Of a stretch of DNA of 64,000 nucleotides, positions 45,994 through 58,498 are shown piece after piece. The DNA is taken from positions 28,983 to 92,982 of the forward strand of contig PDHQ01000128.1 of assembly GCA_003339415.1 (NCBI GenBank), written 5' to 3'. This DNA comes from Ophiocordyceps camponoti-saundersi (nom. inval.). Taxonomy: Eukaryota; Ascomycota; Sordariomycetes; Hypocreales; Ophiocordycipitaceae. The notes under the pieces are model-generated. The model was not told the origin of the DNA. It worked only from the letters and a program-made list of their open reading frames with translations, and searched no databases. Position 1 is the stretch's first letter; every line of letters begins with the position of its first letter. The position numbers and the translations under genes are program-made.

Positions 45994-48910
45994 TAACTAC
46001 TTACTTAAGATTAGTTTTATTAAGCCAGATATTAGCCCTTACGCTACCTCTATTCTTTTCGCCCTAAAGCTATACTTAACAGCCTGACGCTTCTATATTA
46101 ACTACTAATAGTTTAATAGATAAATAACTATTTAAAAAGTTAGATCTCGCCCGCTCTTTTTCTAGAAGGTACCGCGTTTAGCTACCGGGAGGCGAAACGG
46201 TTCTCGAAGATCGATATTATTTAAGCGTTTTACCGTCTCCGTCTCGACCCTAACTCTAAGTACCTTACGGCTTTCCGTATAAGGTTTAGTATATTCCGTT
46301 AGCTTATTCTTCCGTTTAGCCTTAAGGTAAGACCCGTATAGTTTTAGAACTTTATTAACGCTTAACTTTATAATCTCCTCGACCGCTATATAAGTGCGTA
46401 CGCTAATAACGTATTAATTTACTCGAATAGCGAAGAAGAGGAATACTAAGAGGAGTGCCGAGAAATAATCTAGCGCCTATACTAAGCGAACTTATAAGAG
46501 GATATCCGGAAATTAAAGTTTAATATTATTAAAGTTAATTATTTTAGTATAATATTATACGCGGGCTAAGGAATAAGCGTAGACCCCTATAAAGTATAAG
46601 CGATTTAAAATTAAAAATTCGAAGATTTCCGGGACCGTAAAGCTATCCGCTTATTTATAGGACTTTATAACTTTATTAGGATTTTTTGCTACTATGCTAA
46701 TACCGCCGCGGAACCTTTAAACCGTTTTCTAAAGAAAGATATCGCCTTTAAGCTTAAACTAGAATAGAAGGAGGCCTTTAATAAGATAAAGAAACTAGCT
46801 ACGTAAGCCCTAATACTTACTTTCTTCTATCTTAAACTCCTAACCTAGCTTAAAACTAACGCTTTTTAGAACGCTACCGCTAGTATATTTTAGTAATAGT
46901 AAAATAACTAGGCGTAGAAGCTAATAGGCTTCTTCTTAAAAACGATAAACCCGGCCGAACGTGCGTACCTAATTTAAGACCGCGAACTTCTCGCTATTAT
47001 ATAAAGCTTTAAGCACTTTTACTTAAAATTACTTAGTTAGAAGTTCGAAGTAATTACGGACTATAAGGCCTTAGTTTATTTTACGACGAAAAGACTACTC
47101 TTTATCTGCTAAGTCCGATAGTTCGATTTCCTTACTTAGTTTAATATCCGTTTCCTATATTAACTTAGCCGGTTAAACGTAGCTGCTAATACCCTCTCGC
47201 GTAAGATAGCTAAGCTTCTAACCGTAAAAGCCCGTAAGAAAGAGGAAAGGACGCTTATAATAATTCCTCCGAAAAGCCTTAGATTCGAAGTCCCGACCCT
47301 AACCCTTATAATTACCCTAATCCGCCTTAAAGAAGACTCTGCCCCGTTAGGAGCAAAGTTAGTACGATTAATCTAGGAGGAGAACGCGAGCTAGGATCTT
47401 AGATTCTATAATAACCTCCTAGTTATTCCTAAGTAAAATAGTTAGAAAAAGCTTTTCCTTCGCACTACCTTAATTTAGAATATATATAAGCTAGCTATCT
47501 TTACTTATAATAGCTAGAATAAAACTACTTAGATATTTTAGCGAAACTACTATTAGCTTAGAATAAAGTAAGATATTTATCGATATATTCGTAACTATTA
47601 TAAATATTAAAGGAATAAGGCCTTGCGGGATAAAACCCTAAGCTTACTATACCCTTTACCTATTCTAACTTCCGTATAAGAGTATATAGCTTACGATAAA
47701 AAGGCTATGCTAAAAGACCGCTTTAGGTATAACTACGTTTAAACCTTTATTTATAAGCTAAGTTAGATTATTGCTATATTACTAAGTAAGAAGAATAATA
47801 TAGTAAAGGTGCTTACCGGACGCTATTTCCGATACCTTTATCGTCTCTTTAGTATACTAAATATATAAATTACTAATAACGCCGGCTTATTTTTTTTAGG
47901 ATTTCTTAGTAAAATTAATCAGTTAACTAGTATTAAGTATCGCTATAATAATACCTTATATTTATAAATATAAGAAAGTATAAAGGTAACTAATTAGTAC
48001 TTAGACTAGAGGCTATAGTTTTATACGAATAAATATTAAGATAATTAAAGTGCTTTCCTTCCTGCGCTAGATTTTACGTATAACTCCTCGTAGCACGCTT
48101 CTATTAGTATAGTACTACTTATAGTCGCCCTTAGTAAGGATATACGGAACCCCCTCTTAGTAGCTAGTTCCCCGGATCCCTTAACCGCTTTAGGCCTAAT
48201 TACTATAGCCCGTAAACTTATCTCCCGCGCGTAGGAAGTATAATAATAAGCTTAAACTACTACTAAAAACGCTTACCGTAAGTAGGAAATATAGGCAAAT
48301 AAGAAGCATCGCTTAGTAAACTTTACAGTCGGCGATAAAGTATTCCTTAGCCGTAAGAGCTTCTTTACGACCGCACCTATAATACGCCTTAATATATAAT
48401 AATTAGGACCTTTTACGATTATCGAGGAATAAGGCTATAGCTATATTCTTAACCTATTAGATAGCTACCGGATAACGAACTTATTTTATACTAACTATTT
48501 TTAGAAAGCTGCTATAGATCTATTACCTAGATAAGAGATATCTCCCGCGGAACTAAAAGATATTAATAATATACTAGAATAAGAGGTTAAGCAGATCCTC
48601 TAGTCTTAGGTTACTAGGTAGCGTTATCGGTTAGAGTATTAAATCTACTAGCGTAGTTACGATCTAAACGAGATATAGTACCTTACTAGGAATTTCCGTT
48701 ACGCGCTTATAGCTTTTAAGGAATTCTATAACCGTTTCCCCGATACCGCTAGTCCGCCTATTAACTTTTAGCACTAAGTTAAAGCTACCGCTATAAATCG
48801 TAAGTATTAGGATAACGCCTAAGATAATACGGCTATTTTTATAAGCACCTAACTGCGTAGCTGCTATTACTAGTTTTAATAAGTATATTAAGACTTTTAT
48901 TAGGGGGTAG
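45994..48910 (+). pseudogene. Outer Gypsy pol remnant (RT to chromodomain)
   Basis: Continues the outer element. YxDD appears as YANN at 46399-46410. RNase H and integrase follow the same layout as the inner copy, and the chromodomain-like tail is near 48590-48780. It is 8 bases longer than the inner counterpart because of TTTAATAG near 46110, which would shift the frame within RT. It ends in GGGGGTAG before the LTR. Confidence 0.85.
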
Positions 48911-49280
48911 TATTACGCGCTAGCTCTTATAAGGATTTCCCTTAGATATTTTACGGTAATTTCCGAGAATTTTATAAGGATTTCCCTTAGATATTTTATA
49001 GTAATTTCCGAGGATTTCTAACTATAATTACGTAACCTTAGAAACCTTATCGTAAAATCCCTAGGAAAACCTTAGTAGGAAATTACCCGGAAATAAAGTT
49101 AACCTTTTACTAAGATTTCCTTATACCCTCTCCTATCTCTACTAGCACGTGCCTTTATATATTTTACTAGGATTTCGCTTATAAGAGTTTTTCCTCTTTT
49201 CTTTCCTTTCTCCTTAGCTTAGAATCTTTATTTATAGTGCTAATACTATTATTTACTTAACGTATTCTATAGCCGTAATA
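48911..49280 (+). repeat. Outer Gypsy 3' LTR (370 bp)
   Basis: Same length as 37050-37419, with two 45-base units, beginning TATTACGCGC and ending GCCGTAATA. Confidence 0.93.
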
Positions 49281-49479
49281 GCGGGCCCCTTTTTCTTCCT
49301 TTATAGCTATATAGCCTAAGCTTAGCCTCCTTATTATTATACTTATATATATATATTTTACTTCTTCGTTACCTTATTATAATAATAGTCTCCTTATAAA
49401 AGCTATTATAATATACCTTTATTATTTAAAACTTTTTATTTTTAGTAACTTCCTTTATTATTATATTCTATTAATATTT

Positions 49480-50420
49480 ATTATCTATACCTCTCCTTAC
49501 GCGCTATTATAACCTTAGCTATCTATTATATATCTTACTAGGACGCGTTTAGTGCCTCTAAGCCTCTAAATAGATATTAAAACTATTTTCTTTTAAAAAA
49601 CTAAAGGACTTTAACACGCTTTTATAATATAGATTTCTTATAATAATATAATTAGTATATTAATCTTTAAAGGCCCTAGTAACTTTAATATATTTATAAA
49701 ATAGCTAGAGCACGCTCTTATTTTTATATTTCTTATATAAATTAACTATATTTTTATAACTAGCTATTATAATCCTTTATATTTAGTTAGATATCTTAAG
49801 AAGGCGAGCGATTTATCTTTAATCTATAATATCTAAGTTATTAAGAGCTAGGCAAATAGTTATAGCTCTTTTCGACTTTTTAGCTATAACCCTCTCCTTA
49901 TTATCTTATTTTATCTTATTATTTATTACTTTTCCCTAAACTATAGCTTAAAATACTTATATTAGTAATATATTACTTAAGTATCTTATTAAAATTCCCT
50001 AATATTATCTATAATATATAGTAAAGATTACTATTCTAAATACGCTTTTTAATTAGCTTAAATAAGGATCTAAGAAAATTAATAACTTTATAAGTCTCCG
50101 ATAAAAATATCTTATAATATAAATATAATAATAACTCTTAGGATAACGTAAAATATATAAAGGGCGAGCGCTAGAAAAAAATAAAGATTCTAGCTATTTC
50201 TTATAATAAATAAAAAGAGGTTAATAAAGGGACGATTTTTTTAAGCAGTATAATAAATCTTAATAACTTTTAATATATAAAAAAATATAAGAATCCTAAT
50301 TATAAAGAAAAAAAACGAAGATTCTACGCTTTTATAATAATAATAAATAAAGTTAAGTTAATAAGAGAGGATTTTTTTACGCAGCGCAACAAATCTCCTA
50401 AATTTATATAATAATAATAA
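49480..50420 (-). repeat. Repeat E, minus copy c
   Basis: Matches 33290-34330 and 35290-36200 by ordered landmarks (TATAATTAGTATATTAATC, TTATAACTAGCTATTATAAT, TATTTAGTTAGATAT). The AATAAATAAAG...AGAGGAT segment occurs twice, near 50205-50270 and 50340-50400. The preceding 49281-49480 is unassigned. Confidence 0.62.
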
Positions 50421-51812
50421 TATTATTACGCTAGTATGCCTCGTATAGCTTAGAACTATCCTATATATATTCTAAAAGGGGGAAAAACCGGAGAAACTTA
50501 GAGTAAAACCCTTCCCTTAAGCGTTACCTTAGCTTTAGGTTAGACTACGCTTATACCTAGCACTCTATACTTTTAATAAGTTAGGTAATAACTAGTAGCT
50601 AAGGAAGCTAATATATCCCTTAAAATAAAGCCCGCGGTAATAAGTATACGCGTAGTCTAAGTCCGGTACGGAGTCCGTATAGCTTACTTATTTTCTTAGC
50701 TATTATTATCGCCGTAAACTAAGTCCCCGCGCTTAATTAAGGCGGCCTTAATAATCTAGTTAATTAAGGCCCGATTAACGTAGCTAAGGAATATATAGAG
50801 GTTTTACTAGCTTATAATAAACCTTATAATAGCTAGTCTTAAAAGGTAGCCTAACTATTACGGCGGAGCTACGAATAAGTTCAGAGAGGGGGTTAGAGGC
50901 GGAGCTATTATATTCGCTTTTTAGCGTTTCCGCCCTAGCTATTACTAGACTCTAGTTAGCGCTAAAGGGGGAGGAGGGGTAGTATATATAAAGTTCCGAT
51001 CCGCAAATTTCTAAGGTTAGGAAGTATAAGTATCTTTCGCTTAGTCCTACGCTACTTTTATTTTAGGGTAAAGTTAACTTTACTTAAGGTAAGTTCCTTA
51101 ATAAAAAGGGTAGTAATACGGTCTTTTTCTATACGCTATAAAATAAGCTAACTCGCCCTCTATATATAAAAAGGCGAAGTACTAGCTATATTATAGCTTC
51201 GCTATATAATATTTAGCGATATATTTAAGCTAGTAATATTTAAAATATTACTAAGGTTAAACCTCCGATATATAAGGTTTTATATTAAAAATCTTTACTT
51301 ATACTATTATACCTTTATTATAAATCCGGTTTATATCCGCTATACTATTAATAATAATTATAAGGGAATTTTGCTAAGTTTTTAAATAATATCTTTTCGC
51401 GTATAATTATATTACTAAAACCTTATTTAAAAACTTAATTTTTTTCTAAAAAGCCTCCTTACCGCCCTATTATAAGGCCCGCGCTAGCACCCCTTTTACG
51501 ATAAAAATATAACCTCTGCTAATTAAATATACCTTTTCTCTAAAAATAATATAAAGCTACCTTAAATTAAATTAAAGCTTATAGATAGTATCTTAGAAAA
51601 TTACTATAATATTATTATTAGGTAGTTTCCTTATTATAAGGGCTTAGCTTTACTTACGAAGTTTATAGTTAATATTTATTATAATTACTTTAAGGCCTTA
51701 AACTTAGAGTAATATAGCGATAAAGTTAAAGTAAATTATAAGCTAACGCTTATATTACTTAAGAACTTACTTCTTAATAGTTTTCTTTAGCGCTTTAGCT
51801 ATAACCGTAACT
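50421..51812. other. GC-richer unidentified sequence before R1b
   Basis: CpG-rich for this window (50620-50990). It has a purine-rich GGGGGAGGAGGGGTAG followed by TATATAAAG near 50965-50995, which might be a promoter or the edge of an LTR element. Since R1a is cut off at base 1, its matching upstream part would be outside the window. No frame is open and no domain is recognised. Confidence 0.45.
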
Positions 51813-52275
51813 TATATTAGAGGAGTTCCGCTTTTTTTAAAGCTATAAAAAAGAGAGGAAACCGCGGCCGTAATAGCTAAGGAAATATTACTAACTAATA
51901 GAGTTAGAGTAGGGGGGGCGCCTCCCCGGACCCTCTTAGACTCCGCTACTTATTTAATAATTACTTATATAAAGACTAAAATATCCCTTAAAATAATCTT
52001 ACTAATACTCGCCTTAGCTTCTAATAAAGTAAAAAGTACGGTAAACTCTTAAGTTTAAGTTTACTATAATTTAAAGTAAAGCTATATTTCGGGTAAAAAA
52101 TTTTCATAGTTACGATTAACTTATATAGCGTTACCCTCCCCCTTAAAATCGCTCTAAGCGCGGCTTAAAGCTATTACTATAAGGTAACGGAAAGAGCGGA
52201 GTCTACTTATAATATAAGAATAAGAGGTTTATATCCGCGTTATTATAAGCGCGGAGTTCGTAAAATATATAAAAA
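51813..52275. repeat. Dispersed repeat R1, copy b
   Basis: Complete match to 1-461, including the GGGGGGCGCCTCCCC hairpin near 51916-51931. Slightly more mutated than copy a outside the core. Confidence 0.82.
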
Positions 52276-52560
52276 TTATAAAGAATTTTTTTAAATTTAT
52301 ATATTTACGCTTTAAGTTACTAATTTACGCCGCTTTTATTCTTTTATTAATATCTAAAAGTTACGTTTTCTTACCCCTAAATACCTTTTTTATTATTTTT
52401 CTAATATTTCTATTCTTAACCCTTAATTCTATATACTTTTTTTATAGCTTTATTACTTTAAATAAACTTTAGTACTTACTTATATACTTTCTTTTATTAA
52501 TTAATAAAAACTTAAAATTATAACGCTTTTCTTTATTAGCTACCTAATTAGATTACTTTT
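52276..52560 (-). repeat. Repeat E, minus partial copy d
   Basis: Only the part equivalent to about 34040-34290 and 36190-36420 is present (CTTTTATTCTTTTATTAA, AGTTACG, CGCTT-type landmarks and AATTAATAAAAACTTAA). It abuts R1b. Confidence 0.5.
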
Positions 52561-53724
52561 ATAGTTTAACTACCTTATAATTTATACCTTAACTAGCTAT
52601 AGCTTAAAATTAATTAGCTTATTTATATAGCCTAATAATTTAATTTAAAAGTATTATTAAAGCTATATATTATATTACTATAATAAAGTTATTAATAAAA
52701 TAAAGTACTTTTTTTAATATTACTTACTTACTAAGTAATATATATAAATATATATATATATATATATTATATTAGTTAATAGCTTCTTGCCTAGCTATTA
52801 TTATAATAGTATAGTTTTTATATAGCGCTTAAGTTAGGTTTAGTATTTTAAATAGCTAGCTATTTTCCTTATAAGCTATAGCTTTATATTAAACTTAGCT
52901 ATTTTAAGTATATATAGTAACTTACGCTTATATATTAAATATTAATAAAGAAAAGAAAAAATTAAATTATAATAATAATAATATTATATCTAAACTATTA
53001 TTTTATATTTTATTTTCTAATTTAGTTATAAGAAGAGATATAAAAATAGCTAGTTAAACTAATAAATAAAAAAAAACCCTCTCCTTACTTATCTCTTATA
53101 TTATATATATATATTAAAAAAAAGCTTTATTTAATTTATTATTTTATTTACTATTTAACTATATAAATAGCTATTATTACTTTACTTTTACTATTTTAAT
53201 CTCCCCCCCCCTTATATATAAATCTTATAAGCTTATCTCTTTTTACCCCTAGTATTTAACTTTATAGTAATACTAGTAAGTAAGTAAAAAAAAACCTTTC
53301 TCCCTTAAGCTTTATTTACTTTATCTTTATTACTTTTACTAAATATAAAACCTTCGTCCCCTTACTTATACTATATAAATTCCCCTCCTTTTCTATAAGT
53401 AAAAGCTATTTTACTTATATAAAATCCCCTTTTTTATTTTTATACTAAGAGTATAATTAGTTTTTTACTTTTAAGGCCGCCTTACCCTTACCCTTATATT
53501 AACCCGTAGCTTTTATCCGGGCTTTTATCTTAGTTATTATTTTCGCTTATATTTTCCCTTACTTTTAGCTTTTCGCCTCCTCCTTTACTTTTTCTTTCCC
53601 TATTTTCCCTTATTTAACTCCGTTAGTAGCGTAAAGAGCTTTTCGAACTCGGTATTATTTATTATCTTTAGTATATAGCCGTTATCTTATAAAATATATT
53701 AATCTACCTATCTTTTCGTATTTT
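52561..53724. other. AT-rich decayed sequence, no gene seen
   Basis: Contains a (TA)n run near 52745-52768 and nine C at 53203-53211 followed by TTATATATA. A CpG-containing pyrimidine-rich stretch is at 53470-53640. No recognised element. Confidence 0.55.
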
Positions 53725-54330
53725 AGTAAGGGAAAAATAATACCTTAAGCGAGTATAGTAAATATCTAAAAAGCGTAATTTCTTAAGTAACTAACGTTTT
53801 TAACTAATATAAGGGGGGGTTTCTAGCTATAAGGGTTAAGCTAAATAGTAATTTTCTATAAGGAAAATAATAAGAAATTAGTATTTTATATAAAAACTTA
53901 AAAAATAAAAAAGATAAAGTTTAGGATTATTTAATTAATATATTAAAACCTTAAAAAAAATATTTAAATTAGTAATTTATAGTAAAAAAGTATAAGGTTT
54001 AAAATAAAGTTATATTTCTATTTAGTAGAGTTTTTACTATAAGTCCTCTTTAAGACTTAATTTATAATATGCGACTTTTTAGATAGCTATAAAGATAAGG
54101 TTAAGGCTTAATTACTTATTTAATTTCTTCCTCTTTTAAGAAAGACTAATTTATACTATATACTTAATAATAACCCTTATTTAGTATTATTTACTTTTTA
54201 TATTTTAATCCTTAAATACTTTTAGGAAAAGAAAGAGGTTTAGAAACTATTTTAACTTTATATAAGCCCCTAATAATTCCCTAGCTAAGGTATATACTTA
54301 TTTTTCTTTAGCTATATTTACTACCGCCGC
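53725..54330 (+). repeat. Repeat C, copy 5
   Basis: Landmarks as in copy 1: AAGGGAAAAATAATACCTTAAG, TTTTTAACTAATATAAGGGGGGG, TCTATTTAGTAGAGTTTTTACTATAAG, AAAGACTAATTTATACTATATACTTA, and CCGCCGCTAAA at the end. Confidence 0.72.
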
Positions 54331-54448
54331 TAAAGCACTTTTATAAATAAAATATAAGACTCTTTTTTCGTATTTTAAGCTAGGATATATATAAGTAAGT
54401 ATTAGGTAAAGCTAATAGCGTAAATAAAAAGAATAAAGTAAGATATTA

Positions 54449-56170
54449 ACTTAATAAATAAATAAAACTATATTCTATTTACTTAAGTTAAGCTAATCTT
54501 AAGTATATATACTTTTTAGGTATAAGTACTTTAGTATAAGGCTAGCTTACTTAAAACTAAGGGGGAAATATAGGACTAGAAGTATTAAAACTAAGGGTTA
54601 ATATATAAAGGGGAATTATCTAACCCTTTAAAAATATATAGTTTAACTTTTACGGTAAACTATGCTTTTATATATTATACGCCCTTATACTTATTTCCCT
54701 ACCCTTAATATACCCCCTTTAAGGCTAAGAAAAATAAGCCCGGAAAGGAAGAAACTATTAGTGCTAAAAAAAAAGTAAAAAAGCCTCGGAAAAAATATAC
54801 TAAAGCCTAAGAATAGAGGAAGGAAAAAATAGCTATAAAAGTATAAAAATCGAATATTTCGAAAAAGGGTATATACTAATAGTATATATTATTAGCTAGT
54901 AATCCGGTAACTTTATTTATTAGATTATTAATAATAAGTATAGTAATCTTAAAAGCTAATTAGTTAGCTAAGAATATATATAAGAAAGTACCGAAGTATA
55001 TATAAAGTAAGCGTTTTAGGGAGCGTTATAGATAGTTTTTAGCGTAAATAATAAACTATAAAAAAATATAAGAAAAGCGTCTAAAAGGAAAGTATTATAA
55101 CTTTAAAAAATAGAAAGGAAATAATAATATTATAAATTAGTAAACTAAGGCCCGCTTATAAATAAAAATAAAAAATTTAGCGCGCGTAGGAAAATTTTAC
55201 TATCTTTAACTTTATTTACTTTATTATTTTAAACCTGAAAAATCGTTTTTCTTTTAGCTTTTACTATATAGTTTATTATTCCTATATTCCGAGGAAATAT
55301 TATAATAGAGGTATACTATCTTAAGCTAGGTAATAAAGTTATTAAGTTCCTAAAATCGCTATTTAGCGCTATTACTATTTATAAAAGAAATAATTAAAAG
55401 ATATTTTATACTTTTAGAATAAGAGACCCTAAGTTATTTAGGAGATTTTAGTATTTTACTACTAATATAAGTAAACTTAGTAAAGTAAGAAAGAAATAAG
55501 AATAACTATTATTAGGATATAGAAGCACGCGTAATAGCTATACCGCTACTTAGGAACCTAATTATCTTAATTACGTATAATCCCGCTTATATTACTTATT
55601 AGTATTAGATTATATTACTCTTACGCTTCCCCGACTAGCTATAAGGAATTCTTATAATAAGCCGAGGCGAGATTATTTATTTTTACGCTAAATATAAAGA
55701 CCTAACTTTTCCGCGCGCTATATATTATTATATTAAAGTTTTAGGCGTTTTTAGCAGTTATTATATTAACTATATTATTATAAAGCGCTTTTATAATTAC
55801 CTAACTAGTTCGTTATTAAGAGGCTTAAGTTCCGATAATATTATTATAAATTTATAAGTAGTTTTATATTATACTAGCCTTAACTTAGCTTATTAAGTTA
55901 GTAGCCTTAGTATATTCCCTTATATATAGATAATATAAAAGTATAGGGAGATAAGAAAAAGGGGAAAGGAAAGGGGAAATAATTATATATATCCTTAATA
56001 TTATAGTAATTTATTATAGTTTCTTTAAAGTAAAAAGCATAACGTAAAGAAATATAGTAAAAAATATAAAAAAGAAAGAGTTTATAATAAAGGAAAGAAA
56101 TAGAAGAAAAGAGAAGGAAGTTAGTAAAGTAAAAGTAAAACCCTAATACGCTCGCGGAAAAAAAGTAAAG
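54449..56170 (+). repeat. Repeat E, plus copy (inverted relative to the others)
   Basis: 54449-55220 is the inverse of 36943-36130. From about 55220 to 55830 it aligns loosely with the inverse of 33290-34000 and 35290-36050. The plus strand between 55330 and 55900 has runs of protein-like residues between stops (RLGNKVIKFLKSLFSAI, then FTTNISKLSKVRKK), so plus is the likely coding strand of this family. A lysine-rich tail lies near 55920-56170. I cannot name the family. Confidence 0.6.
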
Positions 56171-58480
56171 CCTCGGTAAGTAAGGCTTTTATAAAGCTAT
56201 CCGTAAAGTTATTTATAAAGGTAATTTAGCGGATTTTAAAGTATTTATCTTATACTTTTTATTATAACTAGTAATTATAAATATTAATATATTAGAGGTT
56301 TATTTAAAGTTTTATAGGAGGTTTAGTTAGGAGTATAATTATACGCTAATTATTATAATAAAGTATTAAGATACCCGTTATTTAAATACTAAGTTTTTTA
56401 ATTAAGTAAGATAGGGCTTATTATTTCTTAGTAGCTTTAAAAAAAGCTAGGAGTTCCCTTTTTATAAAAGAGGTTATAATAGTTATTTACTTTATAGCCT
56501 TCTAATTAAAAGTACTATTATCTTAAAGTTAGAAATAGTAACTTTAAGATAATTTATAAGTATCCGGATAATTAGCGTAAGAAGAATTTAATAAGTAGAT
56601 AGCTATATAAGTTCTAAGATTAAAAGAGAGGGCATAGTTAGCTATATTAAAAAGATAAGCTAGGTAACGCTTAATTTTATAAAAATAACGCGGCCCTAAG
56701 TTTAAGCATAACCTTATAAGCTTACTAACTATATATACGATATCTAGTTAAGTATAAATAATAATATAGAAAGCACTACTTATTATTAAAAAATAATATT
56801 TTAATATAAAACCGCTTCCTTATAACTTATCTAATAAGGATTTTTAATTATTATAAGCTTAATATTTTATATTAAAAAATACTAAAAGATACTATTCGGC
56901 ACTCTTATAACTTAAACAATCTCCCTCCCTTCTTTTATATATAATTATTATTCTATTTTACTTCTTAACTTACTAATTAATATATTTCTTCTATTAGTTT
57001 AGCTTTATAATATAAGTTATTAAATAGCCTCTTAATACTTAAGATTTATAGCGCCTTTTTACCTAAGTATATTTGTCCTACTCTTACCTTTTTATATATT
57101 TATCTATATAGCTATTTATAGCTATTCTTATTATATATATATATAGGAAATAGAACTAAGGATTAATAAAATTAGAAAATAGTAATACTTTTATAAAAAT
57201 CTATTATAAATAAACTATATAACTTATAAGTCTTATATAATAAGTAAAGTTTATAAGGTATTTTTAATATAATATTTACGATACTTTAATATATATAAGT
57301 ATATACTAATATTAGTTATTTTATCTTATATAGTTTAAGTTATAGCTAAAAAATAAAAAGTAAGGATTATAAAAAAAAACTAAATATATAATAGTATACT
57401 TATATTATCTTCTAAGTTTAATATTACCGTACTACCTTATAAAAAATATAACGTCCTAAACTACTTATATTTTTTCTATTAACTTTAAGCTTTTAAATAT
57501 ATCCTAAAAACTTATAATATTATAATAACGCTTAAGTAACTTAATTACTATATCTTACTATAAAGCTTCCTCCCCTAAGTATTAACTTAGTAAGCGATAC
57601 CGAAATCGATAATCTAATAACTAACTATATAAAAAAATAACTTAATCCCTTATTATTTAAAATAAATATTTTAATAATATTATAAGTATATTTTAGAACG
57701 CTAAAAAATACTATATACTTATAGCTAAGATTCTTATAAGAGTTTTAAAAATAAATTAAATAATTTTAAAAAATAAAATACTTAATAAGAAGTATATTAA
57801 CTAACTTTATAAAGCGTTTTATTAAGAAGCCCTATAATAAAATATAGTTAAAAACTATATTACTATCCTTTTCTCTTTTAATAAGTTTTAGCACTTCCTA
57901 TAAAATAAAAATATTAATATTAAACTACGTAATATTAAAACTATTTATAATTTACTTAATTAGCTTTTAGAAATATTAGTTAAAGTATTATCTAGCTAGT
58001 ACCGGATTAAAGCGCTAAAAAGGTATAATTAAAAGTATAATAAAAAGGAGGCTAACTTATAATAGCCCTATTAGCTTTATAATAAAAGTCTAAGCCTTGT
58101 ACTTTATTAATCTTATAACCTTATACTAATAATAATATAAATTTTATATTAGGGAATATTAACTTAATATTACGTTTTAATTAGTAAACTTTTTTAAAAA
58201 ATAATAACTATAATAATATTTAAGTATAGGTAATAGAGGCGGCCTTTTAAAATCCTAAAAAGTTTTAAAGCACTGCTTATAATATCGAAACTAAAATAGG
58301 ACGCTGCCTCTTCCTAGAAAGCTAACTAGGCTTCCCGCTATAATAACTCGCTACTATATAGTATAACTTTATTTAGAAAAATTATATTACCGCTTAATAT
58401 TTTACCGCCTTAAGTAAAAGTATTTTCGGGATTATTACGTAAGATTTAATAATACGCTTTAAAGTTCCCGAAGTTCGCTA
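56171..58480. other. Very AT-rich decayed sequence, no gene seen
   Basis: No recognised element or repeat. A short GC-richer stretch at 58220-58340 precedes the C run. Frames are short on both strands. Confidence 0.55.
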
Positions 58481-58498
58481 CCCCCCCCCCCCCCCCCC
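58481..58498 (+). repeat. Poly-C run (18)
   Basis: Eighteen C in a row in an AT-rich region, followed by TTAACCGC. Longest of the C runs in the window. Homopolymers this long are prone to sequencing error, so the length is approximate. Confidence 0.9.

Larger units (their letters stand above)
37050..49280 (+). mobile_element. Outer Ty3/Gypsy element, split by a nested insertion
   Basis: Left LTR 37050-37419, internal 37420-39789, then the inserted inner element, then internal resumed at 45994 to 48910, and right LTR 48911-49280. The two internal parts sum to the inner element's internal length plus 8 bases; the extra 8 bases lie near 46110 (TTTAATAG). The left part is exactly as long as the matching part of the inner element (2370 bases). 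Coding capacity is destroyed by RIP stops. Confidence 0.92.

Noticed and set aside
37045..49285. Perfect target-site duplication for the outer Gypsy
   Set aside because: Flanks are CCGGG and GCGGG. The C/G mismatch is not a RIP change, so the duplication is only probable.
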